Assembly (NCBI RefSeq): GCF_024171995.1
Contig: NZ_JAMTCT010000002.1
Span: 297,428 to 361,427, forward strand
Length of the DNA stretch: 64,000 nucleotides
Origin: Promicromonospora umidemergens
Lineage (GTDB): Bacteria; Actinomycetota; Actinomycetes; Actinomycetales; Cellulomonadaceae
Reading direction: 5' to 3'
Each line of letters opens with the position of its first letter. The first letter of the stretch is position 1. The notes under the pieces are model-generated. The model ran no database searches, was not told the origin of the DNA, and worked only from the letters and a program-made list of their open reading frames with translations. The translations under genes were made by a program, and so were the position numbers. Shown in pieces: positions 62,101 to 64,000 of the stretch.

Positions 62101-62393
62101 CACTCCCCCGCGGCGACCGCGACCGGCTCCCCGCCGGACGCCACCGCCTCCGGGACCACCGGCGGGCGCTCGTCCTCCGGCAAGGCCGTGGACCGCCGCA
62201 CCCCCTCCGGCATCGGCCGGTCGGCCGGCCCCTGGCCTGCCGTGGCCTGCGGCACGTCCGGAGCGGCCTCGGCCGACTCCTGCGGTGCGACGGCGATCAG
62301 CAGCGACGCCGCGAAGCCGACCGCGACCGCCGAGGCGAGCCAGCGCCGTTCCAGCCGAGTGATCACAAGGTGGTGCGCACGTGCTTCGGACAT
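56145..62393 (-). CDS. secreted RHS-repeat polymorphic toxin with Hint domain and C-terminal toxin candidate
   Basis: 2082 residues from ATG at 62393. Order: signal peptide (1-44); beta-sandwich region with FCGSADFCRSFG (about 90-225); DUF6531-like start of the cocoon (GVGVNTGTGAFVRVERDL, about 245); more than twenty YD/RHS repeats (about 330-1510); RHS core with YDPGTGRFSTKDPAGAQPIG (about 1585-1615); a hydrophobic patch; an Ala/Lys helical linker (about 1735-1800); a Hint domain beginning at Cys about 1818 (PVNSFVPGTLVLLADGTRKP) and ending LLVHN about 1967; then 114 unassigned residues with NPIGDGTALAAANHQVLTG and SPEDRRTAQGMIQAIDDAH. Hint proteolysis would free this tip. No toxin family matched by eye. 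Confidence 0.93.
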   Translation of the reverse strand: MSEARAHHLVITRLERRWLASAVAVGFAASLLIAVAPQESAEAAPDVPQATAGQGPADRPMPEGVRRSTALPEDERPPVVPEAVASGGEPVAVAAGEWRTLTSPVRQLAAAGGFDGLDLRPGFLLGDTSVVLYFDDGDVDPGWTDAVVRLYEEGDQTEQESVRLTRAELEGPRFCGSADFCRSFGTEDGWELEEDKNYFVTVAAVLPGGDEVVSEASGEARPRATILPPSIPDDQAAGCGCENALAPTSVGQAQRGVGVNTGTGAFVRVERDLQMASFGIPFASARTYSSANNRQGPFGVGWAWSYDMRVTETDDGVIVRAEDGAEALYTPDGDGYTRPPGVRSDLKRDGDGWELVTPQQVTYEFGAAGRLSAVLSPRDDGVRLAYVEVDDKGKDEDRDEITITDASGRTAVAHLVDGLIEKLSLPDRRQVRFEYTDGLLTEVEDARGNEWQYRYEAEGRLAQVVDPHEVVIVHNEYGTGGRVVAQRDGVGAQMSFAWDAEKQEARSTDADDISIYDGYHGNVLIYSQRSTGDADNHRYNRRLDRNLVVNGNQYQHVVRFDDRGNPTQAVAPQGFDEKTKYDARNNPIEYTDANGNVWKNTYNEFDELVRSVDAEGNDITHAYDDRGLLTSTTDQRDKVTRYEYLPDGEENAGLQSAVVSPEGRRSEYFYDRTGRQVAATDPRGTADPRQRRHYTAETHYDEQDRVVRLEEPGKHHDWRTVYDDVGRLTHQISPEGAVTRTRYLDNGLQSRVEGGGRVMTFAYTDAGRRESESVKMKGDDLTTSYTYDAKGLVKTVTSPRGNVPGANRADFTTEYFYDANDNPVRMRMPYPGGGHTDRDIKVDALDRTTASINELNKTSSFERSNTGQVDSVTDTKGRTTRMGYDKNGRQTERTDSGNKTTRTEYDAAGNKIKETSPTGGITTYAYTDDGLLAAVTEPRGNVEGAEKDRFTTRFEYDLVGNRTKEIDPLGNTTSMTYDANSRPTELTDARGGTTHYAYREDDQISHVRQPDAPTLPIFSKAFATVLSYDDDGRVVGVRDPQGGRSRITYDDAGRPATTTDPLGRTAHIGYDAESNALRSITTDRHEDLDELSDAERTERTITSEYDLRSRLTSQQVGSAGPEYTYGYDAKDRTTSYGDPLGVRTVTYDDEDQITKVVREEPNQPTETFTYGYDQRGNITERTYPDGTQIASTYDDDSRLASTTASGGSTGGSTAKWEYAYDVAGRRTATTLPASTGLIEQREYDEAGRLTSIGTERTGDPVEGVQDPVSAFDLTLDPVGNPTQVRTTRGGVTEAVAYAYDDANRVTTACYAAQECDRHSKDAGRISYEYDLLGNRTEQKRSGSAGHDVTRYSYDDASQLVRELVVGKEGVDRKDYAYDVLGNQTRAGDDRLEYNLDSTLAEANVGGVSTRYTYDATRMRLDAVSGIGAGAKTRHWAWDTNGSLENIAVDTMTGASGAVLSRQAFAYGPTDEPLALLETQGGAHSYTHDWLGGVANMLSADGQVEQGYDYDPFGNPRQGETLAGAVAKEAGGGGPDGGGPDSGGADEAASEEAEPTAEIRNPMQFQGAYQDSTTGEGNYAMRARNYDPGTGRFSTKDPAGAQPIGSSPYAFAGGNPMVYTDPTGERELEGPTGGSTTSNPNDPGAEVEGPSAEEIAEAQALQGKSMLDVILEAGGQVLMEFLGINDLMNCLDGDLGACVMLVVGALPWGKIFKAAKIGEAIYKAGKAVMTFSSELRWAEQILSGAKKAKQAAEAAKAAAAKAAREAAAKAAKAKAAADAKIKQLAAEAKAKARADAAKKKADTTGQGDAGRVDEPAPSCPVNSFVPGTLVLLADGTRKPIEDVGPGDEVLAAGETTGDRAGGRLVTAHITGSGEKTLVTLTVRDADGDEQKIVATDGHPFWSPEQETWVEAIDLRSGQWLKTSAGTWVQVVHVDVERERATVHNLTVDQDHTYYVAAGADDAALLVHNDLENPFLQNLVNAMSHGVGGVNPIGDGTALAAANHQVLTGELVGDTDHVASTTPYRARLTNLLAGTATHKPKGGKKQTIVLSPEDRRTAQGMIQAIDDAHAGRYKGGWGDYGVGC

Positions 62394-62417
62394 CGCCAAC
62401 CCCCGCGTTGGTGTGTT

Positions 62418-62511
62418 ACCTGAGCAGTTACCCGAGATCGAGTGTGAGCAGCCTGAATGGATCAGACAAGTGGTTTTGTCCCCATTTCTGATACCTGTGC
62501 ATGCAGTTACC
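62418..62511. repeat. paired direct repeat upstream of the RHS gene
   Basis: ACCTGAGCAGTTACC at 62418-62432 and ACCTGTGCATGCAGTTACC at 62493-62511 share ACCTG(A/T)GCA and CAGTTACC. They are 25-118 bp before the RHS start codon, in a patch of lower GC, and may be binding sites of a regulator controlling the toxin gene. Confidence 0.5.
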
Positions 62512-62657
62512 AGCAAACACCCAGGTCAGAGGTGCCGCGGTACGGCTGAAAACTCGCTGAAGCTCGGTGGCAGCGGCCAGCGCGCCCCGGCCTCGGCTCA
62601 GCTGCGCGGGCCGGCGGCGGCTCGTCAGCCGGGCGAACTCGGCGCATGCTGTGCCAC

Positions 62658-63524
62658 ATGGACAGCGCATCCTCCTCCGGCAGCCCCCGGGAGCCCAGCA
62701 CCATCGTCATCACCGGCGCGAGCGACGGGATCGGCGCGGCCGCGGCCCGTCGGCTCAGCGCGGACGGTCACCGCGTCGCCGTCGTCGGACGCAGCCCGGA
62801 GAAGACCGCGAAGGTCGCCCGCGAGCTCGGCGTGGACCACTTCGTCGCGGACTTCACCCGGCTGGCGGACGCACGGCGCCTGGCCGCCGAGCTCGACGAC
62901 GCCTACCCTCGCATCGACGTCCTGGCCAACAACGCGGGCGGCATCCTCGGCGACCGCACCAAGACCGTCGACGGCCACGAGCGAACGTTCCAGGTCAACC
63001 ACCTCGCGCCGTTCCTGCTGACCAACCTGCTGCTGGACAAGCTCCTGACGAACCACGCGGCGGTGATCCAGACCTCCAGCGCCGGCGCGCGGCTCTTCGG
63101 CCACCTCGACGTGGACGACCTCGACCACGACGACGACTTCACGCCCCACCGCGCCTACGGCACGGCCAAGCTGGAGAACATCCTGTTCACGACCGAGCTG
63201 CACCGGCGCTTCCACGATCAGGGCCTGGCGTCGGTGGCCTTTCACCCGGGCGTGGTCGCGACGAGCTTCGGCACCGAGAGCACGAGCTTCCTCCGGCCGC
63301 TGTACCAGAGCCGGATCGGCAAGCTGTTCCTGACCACACCCGAGCAGGGCGCCGCCCAGCTGGTCCGGTTCGCACAGCGAGAACCCGGGGTCGACTGGCA
63401 GTCCGGCGCGTACTACGAGAACCACCGCGTCGCCCGGCGGGTCAACCCGCAGGCGCGCGACGCCGACCTGGCCCGCAGGCTGTGGGACCGCTCGGCGGAG
63501 CTCGTCGGCGTCACGGCGCGCTGA
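62658..63524 (+). CDS. short-chain dehydrogenase/reductase
   Basis: 288 residues from ATG at 62658 (an ATG at 62646 is also in frame; neither has a clear ribosome site). TGASDGIGAAAARRL is the cofactor loop; NNAGG, the Ser in QTSSAGARLFG and the YGTAK catalytic pair are in place. The overall pattern, with NHLAPFLLTNLLLDKL and AFHPGVVATSFGTES, is that of retinol-dehydrogenase-like oxidoreductases of broad specificity, NADP-linked. Confidence 0.92.
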   Translation: MDSASSSGSPREPSTIVITGASDGIGAAAARRLSADGHRVAVVGRSPEKTAKVARELGVDHFVADFTRLADARRLAAELDDAYPRIDVLANNAGGILGDRTKTVDGHERTFQVNHLAPFLLTNLLLDKLLTNHAAVIQTSSAGARLFGHLDVDDLDHDDDFTPHRAYGTAKLENILFTTELHRRFHDQGLASVAFHPGVVATSFGTESTSFLRPLYQSRIGKLFLTTPEQGAAQLVRFAQREPGVDWQSGAYYENHRVARRVNPQARDADLARRLWDRSAELVGVTAR

Positions 63525-63544
63525 TCCGGCGGCCGGCCGCCGGA
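63525..63544. terminator. 20-bp perfect palindrome between convergent genes
   Basis: TCCGGCGGCCGGCCGCCGGA, self-complementary throughout, directly after the SDR stop and eight bases before the stop of the ACT-domain gene. Short stem, but GC-only; a bidirectional terminator is plausible. Confidence 0.5.
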
Positions 63545-63552
63545 CTGCCGCG

Positions 63553-63996
63553 TCAGCCGCGTCTGCGGCTCCCCCAGCGCGCGAGGACCTCCCGGCAGGC
63601 CGGCACGTCGTCGTCGGCGACCAGCAGCACCAGGTTGCCGACGTGGTCGCTGTACTGGACCAGCACGTTCACCCCGGCGTCGCCCAGCCGCCGCGCGAGG
63701 CTGCCGAGCTGCCCGGGCGTCTCCTGGTCCAGGCTCGCTAGCTCGACGTCGCGCACCACGGACGGCCCCAGCCCGGCCGCGGTGACCGCTCGGAGCGCGC
63801 GGGCGCCGTCGTGCACGAGGTAGTGCGCGACGGCCTGGCCGGCGTGGGTGAACACGCCGCCGCCCTCCAGGCTCACACCGGCCTCACCCAGCGCCTGGCC
63901 CAGGTCGGCGAGCGCTCCGGGGCGGTCGGGCAGGTGGACCTCGAGGTCCTGCATCGGGTGGTCCGTGGTCTGCCGGGTCATGGTCTGCCGGGTCAT
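63553..63996 (-). CDS. ACT-domain protein (start near window edge)
   Basis: Up to 147 residues. Two ACT-like halves: DLEVHLPDRPGALADLGQALGEAGVSLEGGG and ELASLDQETPGQLGSLARRLGDAGVNVLVQYSDHVGNLVLLV, the layout of small amino-acid-sensing proteins. The start is uncertain: MTRQT is repeated twice at the 5' end (ATG 63996 and 63981) before ATG 63954, which begins the domain directly; none has a ribosome site and the repeat may run past the window. Role not assigned. Confidence 0.8.
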   Translation of the reverse strand: MTRQTMTRQTTDHPMQDLEVHLPDRPGALADLGQALGEAGVSLEGGGVFTHAGQAVAHYLVHDGARALRAVTAAGLGPSVVRDVELASLDQETPGQLGSLARRLGDAGVNVLVQYSDHVGNLVLLVADDDVPACREVLARWGSRRRG

Positions 63997-64000
63997 GGTC

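Noticed and set aside
1..64000. Search for rRNA, tRNA, insertion sequences and prophage
   Set aside because: No convincing tRNA cloverleaf, transposase or structural phage gene was seen; only the integrase remnant remains.

Overview
The window is one contiguous chromosomal stretch of a very high-GC Gram-positive actinobacterium. Codon third positions are mostly G or C, GTG starts are frequent, many genes have weak or no Shine-Dalgarno sequence, and typical actinobacterial families are present (ECF41 sigma factor, streptogrisin-type protease with ricin-B lectin, secreted GH92 mannosidase, CYP157-like P450, Cmx-type exporter, DrrAB). The secreted glycoside hydrolase, ROK and LacI regulators and long loop-poor terminator hairpins would suit Micrococcales such as Promicromonosporaceae or Cellulomonadaceae; this placement is inference. 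I saw no rRNA, tRNA, CRISPR array or intact mobile element.

Layout. 1-2.4 kb: a truncated esterase, then a lower-GC patch with a broken secreted-protein fragment and two small immunity-like genes. 2.4-9.4 kb: ZIP-like transporter, HSL esterase, an integrase remnant, a tail-anchored coiled-coil protein, two alpha/beta hydrolases, DUF1990 and an atypical P450. 9.6-17.4 kb: secreted protein, endolysin-like amidase, GntR regulator, PhoD phosphatase and a tandem DUF899 pair. 17.5-27 kb: FUSC protein, an ECF41 sigma factor facing a frameshifted NAD(P)-binding partner gene behind an ECF41-like promoter, ChrA, TetR, a quinone reductase/MarR pair, YibE/F and a damaged epimerase. 27-33.4 kb: HAD, the drrA-drrB-merR operon with a MerR-type operator, VanY, GNAT, and a Cmx-like exporter with a candidate leader peptide and ribosome-binding-site hairpin. 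33.7-36.3 kb: SAM (S-box) riboswitch and metE, whose coding sequence carries two in-frame repeat-derived insertions.

36.4-51.5 kb is a polymer-utilisation region: streptogrisin-like protease with lectin, GH92 alpha-mannosidase, and a six-gene minus-strand cluster (ROK regulator, sugar-binding lipoprotein, ABC ATPase, permease, LacI regulator, GH92), with a LacI-type operator directly before the GH92 gene. Divergent to it is a CUT1 sugar importer (binding protein plus two permeases, no ATPase). The simplest reading is release of mannose or manno-oligosaccharides outside the cell and their uptake. 51.7-55.1 kb: M20 amidohydrolase, a proline-racemase-family protein with a Ser/Thr pair in place of the catalytic cysteines, and a medium-chain dehydrogenase. 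55.2-62.4 kb: a 2082-residue secreted RHS protein with a Hint autoprocessing domain and a short unassigned C-terminal toxin candidate, overlapping its immunity gene. The window ends with an SDR enzyme and an ACT-domain protein.

Gene ends are often marked by very long perfect or near-perfect hairpins. Three of them share sequence and look like a dispersed repeat family.
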